64,000 nucleotides of DNA from Xiphias gladius (Eukaryota > Chordata > Actinopteri > Istiophoriformes > Xiphiidae). This document shows positions 16,801 through 30,600 of this stretch, in pieces. The stretch covers positions 15,066,706 to 15,130,705 of the forward strand of contig NC_053417.1 of the NCBI RefSeq assembly GCF_016859285.1, in the 5' to 3' direction. Every line of letters begins with the position of its first letter. The first letter of the stretch is position 1. A program made the translations under genes and the position numbers. The notes beneath the pieces are model-generated. The model ran no database searches and had not been told where the DNA came from. It saw only the letters and a program-made list of their open reading frames with translations.

Positions 16801-19800
16801 TGGATCAGTGACTGACTCTGAAGCAGCAACTTCAGACTCTGTGACATCAGTTCGTTGAGCAGCATCAATAGAAAGACCAATATCCTGTTCAGGCTCAGTC
16901 TTGATCTGGACACTGGTGGGACTGGAGGGAGAGGGGGATGGAGAAGCTGATTTTTTGGAAGGCTCAGTTTCACTAGTTGGAACTGGGACAGGTGGGGCAG
17001 GTTGTGGAGGAGATGGTGATGGGGGTGGAGATTCCTCCACTGGTATAATAGGAAGGTGACGCACATCCAAGTCATTTACATTGGTTGTGTAACAGTGCTG
17101 GACTGGTTTGTCTTCTTTTTCTGGGAATTCCTGGGAGAAAAATGCACATATGAGAACTATAGCTTTCAAGAAACATATAGTAAAAGGAATATAATCAATA
17201 AAAGTCAATAAACCTGTAATGACTGACCTGTTTAATAAGTGCCAGAATGTCCACTTGTTTCTTCAATGTACAGCCTGGTAGAGACACATCAAACTGCCTT
17301 AGCCACTCATCCTGACTGGGTGAAGCACCGTCCTTTGTGCACAGAGCCCCTGGAAAACACCATCACCTTAATATTAGTCTTAATTTACGGATTAATAAAC
17401 AAACTCTTGCACTAATTTTTGAGAAAAATGTAAGTATATGAGTGTCTCCCTAGAAGTGTAGTCACTCTACTACAGTGACAAAAGTTTTTGAACAGCAACT
17501 CTGCTCAACTCACATGACAAGCAAGAGAAAGGCATCAAAAGAGGACAAAAAATTGGAAGTAAATTATTCAGAACATTTAATGCATTACTTGGTGTGGCGG
17601 GCTGACATGAGAAATTTCTTGACAAAGATTCACACCCAGTTGTTGTGACATGTATTATAAACTTCCTAAACCAATTAGATAACAGGACAATCCAAATGAA
17701 CAAAATATTCTCTAAATGCATACCTGACTGGCCGGGTCCTTTCCCAGGCCCATCCACTCCAGGCATCTCAGGGTTTTGGGGAGGGAAAGTCATCTCATAA
17801 GAACCTGGCATTCTAATGTTAAGCAACTGGGCCATGGCCATCATCACATGGTTCAGTTTCTGGGAAAAAATATCAGTTCTTGTCAACAAGTTTTTGTCAA
17901 CAATGCATGAATATAAAGAAAGGCTCAACAGGGTGCAGTGATTTCACAGCTTAGTACCTTGGCTGCAGCAGAGGACAATGTGAAGGTAACAGACACCTCG
18001 TTGCTTTTGGCCTTGTCCCAGTGGTTGGATGTGGAAACTGCCTTGCTATCAGCTGTTTCAAATGGTTTGTTTTCGGGGAATGCTAAAAGAGAAATAAATG
18101 TGTAAATTGATCTTTTGTAAGTTTTAAATTTTAGCTGGCATTCTAGCAACATAAATGGATTTAATGGATAAATTATATGAGTCTTGAAGATTAAGATGTT
18201 ATGCAACACTTTCAGAATGGATTTCTCTATAACATGCTGATTACAAAAGCAATGTTGCGGTTGTTTTTGGGAGTTACATTTAGCATTTAGAATGTTATAT
18301 TAGACCTGGTATTGCAGTGCGAGGTATGAGGGGGATGATGGGGGATATTGCTCTCTCCGTTTCCTCCTCTTTAGGTTCCCGTAGGTGAGGGAAACGTGGC
18401 GTTTCATCTCCTACATTACTCTCAGGAGATGATGCTGGGATGATACTTTCTGGGGCATCCTCGTCATCACTCTCCATCCTGTTAAAAAAAAGGACATTCC
18501 ATACATTTATAGCAACTCAACAACAAGAAATCCATCTTTTCTGGTTGATAAAGAACTAAAAACAATCGTCCTATTGTACCTGATGTCTTCATTCTGGTTA
18601 TGAGGTGGGGTGGGGAGCGCTGCTAAAATGTCTACACTCTTTACCTCCTCTCTAACAGAATCTGCAGGAAAAATTACAAAGAATTTACAACCCAGTTATT
18701 GTACAACTGCAGATTAAATATTGATGAAAACATTAATTTCATGCCAAATTCCTCATTGTTTACCGATTGGCTCTTCTGCTGACTCTGTGTCTTTCTGACC
18801 CTCAGACAGCTCCTCACCAGGAGTCACTCCATTCAGCAGTTTGTGCTGTACTGAGGGGGGAGGAGTAGGTGGCAGGGAGGATGGGGGTGTTGGTGGGTTG
18901 CTGAGGTTACTCTGTAAAGAGAAAAAAAACAATATGCTCTTAAAACAACTTTTTTTTTTCTGAAGACTTTGTTCTTGAAGAAGCGTTAATCAACAACCGA
19001 AGGTTCTCACAGCCTGCAACATCTTACCACTGGTACATGTTGCAGCTTAGTTATACCTTAGTGAGCAACTGAGAATAGTAGTCTGGGATATTGTCCAGCA
19101 CTGCATTTCCAAAGGATCCTTTGAGCTGGGCTTTGCCATTTGCTGGGCTGCTTCCAAAAGGGGCAAATAGATCCAGACTGGCAGTGATTGAAGGCTCCAT
19201 CAGGGGCAGCAGAGAGAGACCCTGAAGGGTACATGTCCATTAGTCAATATAGTGAAGAACCACTTTTCAAAACATTAATAGTAAGAATCACTGAGGAATC
19301 GCATTTTTGACATCCCTTTACCTGTTTGAGTTGCTTTATTAGGGCCTCAGCACTTTTTCCAACTTCTTCCTTCTTATTCTTCTTCCGTGCATTAGGCCCT
19401 CGGTCTCCTGTTGCCTTATTAGTGCGCTTTGGCTTTTGTACAGGAGACTTTTTTGTTATAGACTGTAAGTCCTGTAAAGGGTGTAGAAAATTAATGAAAA
19501 GTTCTCTCCCCACAAACAGCAGCATGATGAGGACAAAAAGAATGAATGTACTAAAGGAAAACATACCTCCATATTTCGTGGAGTCCCTTGAAGTTTTTGC
19601 TCCAGCATTGCTAGTTTGCTGTTGATGTGGCCATTGATCTCATTGTGGATGCCTTCAGAGGGCCTCTGAGCACCAAGCTGAAGGTTCTTTGTTCTCAGGA
19701 GTTTCTGTAGTAGTTGCTGTCCAGTCTCAGATTTAGGGCCTTGAGTTCCAGGGTCTCCAGCCATGTTTCCAGCATTAATAAAGCTAGGGTTGTTCCCAGA

Positions 19801-21608
19801 AGTAAACGCCTCACCGGTTACCTCTCGCTTTATAGCCCCAGGATGAGCTTCTGCTGCACCATCACACTGAACCTCCCTTGGCTCCTGTTTAATGTTCTGT
19901 AGGGTCATCTTGCATACCTCTTCTTCTCTAGAGCCATGTCGTGTTTGAGGAAGATGGCTCTCTGTAATCTGCTGCGACTGTTGCTGAACATTCATGCCTT
20001 TTTGTGGCCCATTGGGGATAACTGAGGCTGTCTGAGATGGTTCATTGCCTGCTGTCTGAGTTTCTACTTTCAACCCTGGACAATCAAGTGGACTTTTGGC
20101 TCCAGGTGACCTGAGTGGAGATGCCTTGACTTGGCTGTATGGACTGCCCCTTCCAGCCCTACTGTCAACTACAGAGGGCGAAGAGACATGGGATGAATGG
20201 GGTGAGGCTGGGTGGGCTGGGCTCATTCCAAAGGGAGCTCTTGGGGAATATGCATGGGATGGAGAGCCCTGCATACGGCCTGCTGCAGCTGCCATTAGTG
20301 CTTGTTGTTGGTTCTGGTTAGGAGTGGGTGGACGCATACCCATCGCTTGATTAAATGTATGCCGTTGTGGATCCCCAGGAGAGTTAGCTAATGGCTGACG
20401 TGGAGACGTTGGCCTTATCATACGGCCCTGGTCCATGGGTGAACGTGGCACTGGTACTGGGCCTCTCATCATATGTTGCTGCATCATTTCCCCTGCTTGT
20501 GGCTGCTGTTGCCCAGGGATCATCATTCCATGCTGGATCTGAGGAGCAACACCAGGTTGCTGGCCCAATTGCTGTTGTGTGCCCACTGCTCCTGGCTTGC
20601 CTATGGCTCCATATAACATGTGTTGGCCTTCCATCCCTGGCATCTGCTGTCCAACCTGCGGCATCTGTCCTGGTGGCATGTGAGACCTCAACTGACTTTG
20701 TTGTCCTTGACCCATTGAAATCCGCAGCATCTGTCCCTGTTGGAGTTGCCTCTGTGCAATCATGGCCTGGATGTGCTGTATCTGCTGGTTTGGGGGAAGA
20801 TTGCGGAGCTGAGGATTCTGAGCAATGCTAGCTGGGATGTTGATAGGGGTGCGGATCTGTCCAGGTGGAACCCCAGCCCTCTGTGCCATCATTCCTTGCT
20901 GCTGGGCTCTCATCATGCCCATTATGGCCTGTTGTTTTTGCTGCTGGGCTATGAGGGCTTGCTGTTGCGGACTATGGCCCATCACAACAGGCTGTGGCTG
21001 GCCAGGATGGTTCTGGACTATGATCTGCTGCTGGATGCTGGGATCCTGCGACTGCTGCCTGACATTTTGAACTGTTTGCTGTTGTTGCTGCTGAGCTAAG
21101 AAATCAATTGGTTTCCCTTCTTCTTTCACAGTCACTAAATTGGGCTTGTCAGCACTGAGGGAACCTTGCCTCTGGAGAGTGAGCGGAAGTTTTTGCTGCT
21201 GTTGCTGAAGCGCACCAGTTTGCTGGTTTCCAACCAAACTTGTTTGTTGCTCAGGTACAGGCTGAGGATTTGATTGTTGCTGCTGGGCCATATAAACCTG
21301 GTTTTGATGCTGTTGTTGTTGTAATTGCTGTCGTCCAAAGTCAGTTTGATGATCATTTGCAGAGCCTAGTTGAGTCATCTGATTGGGAGTTGAGGGTCCA
21401 CTCTGCTGTGGTGGCGTTCTTGGATCAGGGCTCAGGATCCCACCCTCTTTGGGGCCCGGGTTTTGGGTGTCTGTAGCTACCTGTGGCTGGGGTGTGATAC
21501 TTCCTGCTGAAGGCGAGGAGCCCATCTGTGGGGTAGAAGGTTGCGAGAGCCCTCCTTGTTCTTGGCTAGACTGACTGATCAGTTGTGTTGGTGGTCTTTG
21601 CTGTGCCA

Positions 21609-21694
<86 letters not shown>

Positions 21695-24600
21695 AGGTGG
21701 GCCAAATTCTTTGCAAGATTATGCTGCTGCTGCTGCTGCTGAGATGCAATCATGCGTTGGGCCAGAATGCTCTGTTGTTGTGGAGTCAATTGGGCCTGGG
21801 GACCCCTGAGGCCAGGATGACCTGGAGATCCCACCATTCCCTGCTGACCTATCATCAGCTGAGGCCTCTGTTGCTGTGATGGTGCTACTGGCTGGTTCCC
21901 CATAATTCCCGGTTGAGCTGCCATCATGGCTTGAGCATGGGTAATTTGCTGGCCAACTAGGTTGTGTGGTGGTGGGGCCACAGACTGGCCTCCGACCATT
22001 CCTTGTGGAACCTGCACCATACTCTGCTGACTGGCCTGGTTGGCTAGAATTCCCTGTTGAGTGCTTGCTTGTTGTTGGGCCATAAGTTGGTTCCCCATCA
22101 TACCAGATTGTGGCTGAGCGATTAAGCCAGACTGTTGATTTGGGTGTGGCATAGATTGCTGGCCCAATGTCACCTGCTGCTGTTGTTGCTGGAGCTTTGC
22201 CATCTGCATTCTATGTTGAAGCTGTCTTTCTTGGAGAAGCCTGGGGTCAGCACCTTGCATTCCAGGACCCTGTGGAAAGAATCCCGTTGGAGCCCCAGGA
22301 GGACCTGGGGCCCTGACACCACTGGCTCCAAGAGCTGCAGGAAGCTGAGGTTGGGCTCCTCCAGTAAAAGGCTGACCTTGGGGCATCCTGACTGGCATTC
22401 CACCTTGCGGCATCATGCCAGGGTGCTGGCCCATTACTGGCGTTCCCTGTTGGCCCATCATCATCTGGCCAGGCATCTTGGGAAACATGTGAGGGGGGCC
22501 CCCCTGTGCAGAATGAGCTGGGGTAAGAAGACCTGAGCCTTGCTGATGCTGCTGCTGCTTGCTTCTGTACTCTGCAATAAGATTGGTGTGCTCCTTCTGC
22601 TGCTTGCGTACCTAGAACAGAATAATTATGAACAGATATGAATTTGCAGATCAAGATGCCAAGTACTTTTGCTGTGAATAAACTTGTAAACTTGTTTTTG
22701 CAGTTGTCTTTATCAGATTCTTTAAAATCTACACACCTGGTCAAGCTGCTTCTGAATTTTACTCTGCTCTTCTGTAACCAACTTGAGCTTCTCTGCATCT
22801 GCCTCAGCAAACTCTCTGCCAGCTTTCTTAGCAGTGCGTTGCTTAGCACACAGTGCTTTGCGTGATTTGCGGTGAACTCCAATCTGTTCCTCCAGAAATT
22901 TCAACTGCATTTGGAGTAACTGTTGGGTGTGAAGAAGCCATTCTTCATATTGGTGCTGTTCTGCATCATCTACAACAGAGGACGATAACTTAAGATATCC
23001 ATATAGTAAGTAGTATGAGGACAGCAACATAGCACCTTCGCAAATTACTTAATACATTTCTAATAAGAGAGAGTATTGGCAGAACATACTGATGATTCCT
23101 TGCACAAACTGTGGAGGGTTAGGTCTTGACTGGGTGGGATCACTTGTTTCTCCTTCCTAAACACAAGAAGAAAGCATTTAAATAATTCAGCTACATCAGA
23201 CTTAAAACTATATCAAATCAAATCACGTCTGAAAAGCAAGACATCATACCTTTGGAGGTCCAGATGTAAGTTGACCTGGATCTGTTCCCGGGGCAGAGGC
23301 CAGCCTCTGAGCAAGCAGAGAAACTTGTTGCCTGAAGAGAAAGCAAAATATAAAATGCATAACTATACCTGCAGTGTACTGAGCAATGGTCTGTAAGGAT
23401 ATGCAGTATCCAAATCATTGTACATTAAAGTTACAAAACCATGGTGTTACCACCATCTGATGGGTTGTTAGTTGTGAAATCTGACATTAGACACTGGAGG
23501 TCCTGCAGATGAGATGTTTAGTACATGTATGAATGAATCTTTGACACCAACTCTTCAAAGTGAACTGACTATAATAAATCAACTGATATTTAGCTTTTAG
23601 AAGTGGATCTCCACTTACGCTTGACCGAAAGCGCTGGAGTCACATACATTACTTTCTTGTTAAACACTTTAAATGACCAAAAAAAAAACCAAACAAACAA
23701 AAAAAAAAACCCAATTATAATGTGATATCAGATGCAAATAAGCGGCTGCTGAGCTATGACCCTTTTAAACAGTGTTTGCTTAGGATACAGAGGTGCATCT
23801 GAATGGTGATGCGTTCACTGTTGTACATACTGAAGTGCATTTGAATGGAGATGTAATCACTCAGCTTAGAAAAAAAGTGAACAAATTGCATAGGCTTTGG
23901 CTACAAATCTTTAAACGGAGCTGAATAAAACTATTTGAAGATTTTTTGGAATTATAATTTATTGTAATTTACACCTCTATTCTGCAGAATCTCTCATATT
24001 ACCATGGAAGAACAGCAGTTGTAAAGTTTCCGTCCAAATTTCTAAAATTTTAAATGATGTTCCAAAATGTCAGCAAACAAAAAGGCAAATCAATGTGAGG
24101 CTGAAGTTTGTGATAATGTCTAATTGGATTGCATGGCACCGAAAGGTGTAATTCTAATATTGTATTCACGTTGGGCAAAATACTGGAAAATAAAGTGACT
24201 ATGAAAAGAGGCCCAATATAATGATTATAAGTCTATCTGGGTCTGTTTATATGTGCACCCACCCTCACCACAAGCACCCACTGACACATTCAGGCAAAGG
24301 TCTCCAGACAGGGAAACTAGGTGACATGCAACACCAATACTCTAACGCTTCCCTACAACATTGGGCCCCTCCTCTTGCAGCACTTGTCCTACATTCTGTA
24401 AACCATTAGACCTGGGCAAATGTACAGCAAGCACTGCGACACTGATTAACTATTGGATCATATACCACATTGTCTGTTACCCAGCATTAACTTGGCTTGA
24501 TTACTTTGTTGGATTTAAAGTTGGCTGTGATGCATTCAATATAATGCTCTAGAAATAGATTTTCTATTTTTCCCAACATGTTCAGGTGTTGGTGAGAGAG

Positions 24601-27600
24601 GCATGAAATTTGAGCAAAACAGACACTTTTAAACCAAGAGAGCTTGTTTTTTTTGTCCACCTGGGGGCAGCAGAAGTAAGTACAGAAACAACAGTTGTCT
24701 ATTTGCACATCCAGCAGACACACATTCAAATTTATTTTGAGCCATGAAAGAACAATATTCACTGTCCTCTGAGCTTTGAACCATCAAAATTAATTTGAAA
24801 ATACTGGATATGCAGGAAAAAACATGCATGTCTGGTAGACCTTAACATTTCACTGCTGCTTCACACTCAAGAGAGCATTTATGTTATTTTCATTAATGAC
24901 ATTGTGTACTCTGTCCAAACAACAATGCCATTATTGACAGCCTCTCTCTTTATTTTTCTGTCTGTCTTGTGGGGCGGATGCATTCTCTGCTGGGCTTCAG
25001 CAGATGAATAGATGAAGAAGCTAAAGATTTTTTAAACAAATTTCTGTCATTCCCATTTAGGTTTTATTATGGATATTAAAAACTGACTTAAAAACGATTG
25101 AATGCAAACATACTGAACAAACTGACTATAATTAAAACCAAATAATTGTCCAACTAATATAAAAAAGTACCTGTTAATGCCAGGGGGACCAACCATTGGA
25201 TCCTGTGCCAACACTCTCTTGATACCCTTAAGTGCCACCATCTTTGCCTTTGCAATGGGGTCCATTATGTCATCGGTAGCAAATTTGTCTAAATCTGCAA
25301 TAAAAGAAGACAAAATCTGCTGATACAGTATGAAAATCAATGTATCATTACATAGAGAGATGACAGGGACAAGCTATGTTCCTTACCTTTATCTGGGAAG
25401 AAATTGTTGGCCATTGGTGACTGTTTTACTACTGGCTGCGGCTGTGGTTGATGACTAAGACTTGTATGGATCCCTGGCTGCCCCATCCTCATCATGGCCT
25501 GCTGCTGGGCCATGGCCATGTGAGGTGGAGGTGCCATTCCAGCTCCCATAAGCCTTTGCTGCTGCTGCTGCTGTAGTAACATGTGTGGAGCACGGGGTAC
25601 CATCCCTGACTGAGCCATCATTCCTTGGGGTGATGGACGATGGTGGTGTGGCAGCATTATCTGTCCAGGTGCTTGTGGATTTGGCTGTTGACTTGGGAGG
25701 CCAGGAAAATGGGGTGCCATGCCTCCCTGGTGGAGGGAATTAAGCTGTTGCTGCTGTTGCTGCTTCTGTAGTTCCTTCTTCTCATGCTCCAACAAATCCT
25801 GTATTAAAAGAGGAAGTTCACCATCTAAAGAGCTCTCTACCTTTGCCAAATCTACAGCAGGAGAGTGGTGTCCCCCTACATCAGGCAGCCCCAGCGGATC
25901 ATCACTAATATCTGCATGTGGGGCAGCTGGAGGAAAAGGCAATGGGTCAGCTTGGCCTGGCAGGGGGTACGGAAGACCCCCTAATCGAACAGAACTGAGT
26001 GAAGCTGACTGGTTTTCTGTTTCTGCAGGCTTTGCTGATGGTGTGGTCCCACCAAGAAGCATTGACACAGCCTCTCCCATTTCATCTTTCACGACTGTCT
26101 GTCCTGGCTGCAACTGAGGGGTCAGACCTCTGTCTTCTACTTTTACTTTGGAGGTATCAGCAGATTCTGCAGAGGGTGGCAGTTGGGTTGCAGACACCCC
26201 TGCAGTGGCAGGGGCTGTTGTCAGAGACTTCTGCCCTGGCTCCACTTTGGCTTTCTCTTCCACTTTAACCAGTGCAGATCCAGAGGAAGATGAAGGTGCT
26301 TCACTCTCTGCTTCCACCAACCGCAGCTGGTCTGAGAAGACATCCTTAGGGTCTCCTTGGTCCAGTTCAGGGTCAGTGTAAGCTAGAAGGTCAAACTCAT
26401 CACTGTTAAGCAAGTCATCTAGATGTGGATCATTGGTTTCAAGGTTGTCCAGGTTGCCTAAGTCATCATCTCCTTTGTCGGGGTCCAAGTCTAAAGCCAA
26501 ATCATCCTCATCCTCCACACCACCATCCCCTGGAGCCTCCCCAAGCCCCTCAAGATCAGGCTCCGGCAGTTCCTCACTGTTTACTACTGTGGCAGTCTGG
26601 GGCTCTGTGACTAGGCTTGGCTGTGGAAGCTGATGCTGCTCAGTGCTAGTAGTATTGGGATTGGAAGTAACCTGGGGCTGCAGGTGGGGTTGTTGTGTTA
26701 CTGGACCTGTAGACTGCTGAGGCAGTAAAACTGACAGTCCACCCTGCTGTAAACCCAGCTGTGACTCACTGCCCCCTTCTGTTTGAATGCCACTAGCTTG
26801 AGATATGGGATGTTGCTGAACATAAGGTGCTGCCATCTCTTGCTGTGGAAAGAGACGTGGTCTGGGCTGTGGTCCACGGGGCATAAACTGGGGTCGTAAG
26901 GGTAGCCTCTGTGAGTTGTGTCTCAATTCAATGAACTGCGGTGGGGGTCCTTGACCCATTGGTTGCATGGTCTCTCCTCCATGTCCTGGTATTATGGTGT
27001 GAGGGTTACCCATGCTGTCCATACCCTGGATATTCACAGCAGGGTTAAGATTGTGCCTTATGCCAATAGCCTCCATGCCAGGCTGGGGGAACCTCCTTGG
27101 ACCTGGGGCCTGGCCCTGCCACTGCGGAGGGAATGGTGGACGGGCAAACATGCCCTGAGGTCTGGTTGGCCCTGGTGGCCTGAAGGACAGAAACATAGAA
27201 AAGAAGAAATATATTTCAATTTAAACAGTGTTTATTGCATTGCAGAATTCTGAAGATGTAAGTACCGGGTAGATGTCAACAAAAAAGCAAGGAATGCTGA
27301 TCACGGATTCAGGATGATCTTTCATCGCAGGGAAAACAGTCCTGCAACCTCACCTGAGTATCGCACAGTGACGTTACAGAAAACGCACTCATTTGATAGG
27401 AATACCTAATATGCTAGACAGACATTTCCCCTGGACATTACTTTGCATAAATGTACTGTATGTACTTAAACCTCAAGAGCCCCTCTGGTGCTGGCAGTTA
27501 CATACAGTAGAAACCTGCCGGCAGGGTGCGCTTTGTGACAGCAGAAAAAAAATTGCCTCACCACTGTTGCTACAACTCCATCCTAGGGGGAACACTGCAG

Positions 27601-30600
27601 ACGCTCAAGTTTCTTGAATAGCCATTATTCTAACAGTTAGGGAAAGTTTCTAATCATGGAAGGAGAGTCAGGTCTTATTGTTTCATACCAATTGTGAATC
27701 TACTTCAATTAAGTGCTTACCTTAGTGCACTAGGATCCATGATGGCAGGGGTTCCTGTAGGTGGTGGGCGAATGAGCTTGTCCTCTATGCCTCCAACAAC
27801 CATGGGTATCTTCACTGCCACAGAAGACTGAGCTCCAGCAGTAGTAGCAGCAGCAGCAGCAGCAGCAGCACGATCCTAAGGGACATAATAGCAAAAACAG
27901 GGAAATGTACCATTCCTTTTCTTTGCCACTTTGTCATTTAGCATTCACCAATCAACAGAGAGGTCAAAGTACAACATCATCTATAGTATGGTACAGCTGT
28001 AAATTTAGTTTAGTAACTCAGTTTACATGAACACTTCAGCAGACCAGATACTTACTGGGATTTTACCCAGGTCATACAAATACATCTTCCTAGCTGCTAC
28101 ATCACACTGTTAGCAAGGTGTTGCATTTGTAATATCAATGGCAATAACGATCAAGGTGTGTACCTGTGGATAAGGTGGTGGTGCTCTGTGGGACTTGTTG
28201 TCTTGTTGAAAGGCCCCCGCATCTCCTCCAGACCAACCAGGGGACACACTGCCAGCAGCAGCAGCCTCCTTCTCTTGTCTAATGGAATTTCTCTGCATTT
28301 GTTGTCTGATTAAGAATTCCCTCAGTCTCTGGCGCTATAAAACATACAAAGCACTGATTAGCAAAACACCTAGCAGCCACACAGAATGACTGTTCACTGG
28401 CTAATATTATGATACCTGTCTGTGCTTTTCCAGCTCAGAGGGGCTAAGGCCTACTAATGCAGGGTCCTGCACTGCTGACATGTCAGGCATTTCTTGAGTG
28501 CCTGACAAAGATGGCGGATGAGGTGTGTCTGGAGGGCGAACAGCTGGTAGTTCTTGAGATCCAGAAGGAGGTGGTACCCTGGAGCTGAAGCTGTCTGCCC
28601 CCATAGTCTGCTGAGTTTGTGGATGTGGTTGCTGGAGCTGACCCTGTACTATCTGACTCTGTTGTTGGGTTATTTGGAGGCCTCCCGTGCTGGGGCTGCG
28701 GCTGAAATTAGGAGCTACTGACGGTTTACCAGAGAGAGGGTCCCCTATGGAACTGTTGGTGGGATGGGGGGGAGGTGCTTGGTTAGGATGAGGTGAGCTT
28801 TTGTAACTTGTGGTTCCCTCTGGGACAACAGAGGGCGGACGAGGGGGTTTGTGGATAGTAGAAAAATGGTCTCTAGATTGTGGCCTTGAAGGTGGCTGAG
28901 AACAAGGGTCTGGGGATTGGAACCGTGGGGTAGCAGGAGACTGGACACTGTAAGCATCATTGGAGAGACCACCAGGAGTGTGGGGAGACTGAGAGCTGCC
29001 CTGGGACTGTGGGCTGGAGGGCACTCTGGGGCACAGTTCCTGTTGAGCTACAGGGTGTCTCTGGGGTCCAAGAGAACAACTGTCCCCTGACTGCGGTCTG
29101 GGAGTTAGTGGAGTCTGAGTATGGGGGTCAGAAAAAGGGTGGGAGGGAGACTGCCTGTAACCTTCAGAGGGGTGACTGGGTGAAGCTCCAGGATGAAGTG
29201 CACCACCCTCCCCTTGGTGCATTCGTGGCGTCATAGGTGCCTTGAATAAACCATCCCCAGACTCCAGCATCCCAGCAGGGGAGCCAGTAGATAGGTCAGG
29301 TCTTCCAACTGCAGAGGAGCGTGGAGAAGGTGCACTCACATCAGCCCTGTACTGCCCTGTGCTTGCAGGTGAGGAAGCCACTGCAGAGGGTGACGGGGAT
29401 GAACCATATTCTGGCCGTCCCATGCATTGCTGGGTTCTGAAAGGGTCTCCATAGTGAGTATTGTGGGGTGGCGAAAAGATGGGTGACTCCCCAAGTCCAG
29501 CACCTCTTGAATGAGGACTTTCTGGAGGTCCTAGGGACTCCTGAGAGCCTTGCTGTGATTGTGGTAGATGACCCTGTTGCTGCTGCAGCTGTGATCTGAA
29601 ATAGGGGTCAACCTGCTGAGCCCGTCTGGGGGTTCCAGGAATTCCTGGTTGCATGTCAAAGGGGCTAAGACTGGCTGGCCGTCCCTGAGGAGGACCCTGT
29701 GGGCCGGAAGCGGAATAACCTGAGGAAGAGGTCTGTAAGGGGCTGGCCCCAGCATGGGAGAAAGGAGTTGTTGGGTGAGAGTGAGAATGAGGTGACTGAG
29801 AGGGAAGCTTGGCCAAGGGATCTGTCCGGATTTCAGCTGAACCCGGGGTCTTAACAGGTCCATCTGAGAAAAATACAGAGGATGAACCTGAACCTGGAGG
29901 GAAGGGAAATGGGCTTTCTGCAGAGCTGGGCTGTGAAGAGATTGATGTAGGGCCTGAAGGTGGAGGGATCTGGAGGTGTAAACTGGGCCGTTCTCCTTTC
30001 ACACGCCCTGGCTCTGTCTTGACTGGCCTGCACACCTGACTCTCTGCCTGCTGTGAGAGAAGAGTAGAGGAAACATGAATCTGTTCTACAACTAGAACTC
30101 TAATGAAAGATACCAAATCTTTCATTCATCTTGACAATGCAAAAAGGATACAAATGCTTTAACTCACCTTCTGTGCCTTGTTGATCCTCTGAGCTGCTCG
30201 GTTATCTTTGGCCTTTTGCTACAGAAAATAATTATATATTAAAATAAGCATATTAAAGAACTTAAAATATAAATTTCTACTTCTGCGTAACAAAATATGA
30301 ATGGTTTTGTTTAACTGTAAAAATATACATTGCACAGGCTGAACCTGGATAATCCTAATGCCAAAATTTCTAATAGGCAGAATGCACCACTCAAAATAAT
30401 GTCACTGTAACAAACATTTTAAATTTGTGTAACAGTTTCATGTATTTGTGTGTTCGGTATTTTTCCCTTGAGACTTTCCGTATAGAAGTGAGGGTAGCAC
30501 AAGCCACTAGGCAGAATATGACCAAACACAGAGTAACAAGAACCTGACGTCATTCACTACATTTTAGAAAATTGTGTTACAACAGACCTTCAGGAATTGT

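Noticed and set aside
21541..21879. Long + strand ORFs of poly-Leu and poly-Ala opposite the kmt2d Gln tract
   Set aside because: These are the complement of the CAG repeat in other frames; they have no splice or start context and lie inside a conserved minus-strand exon.
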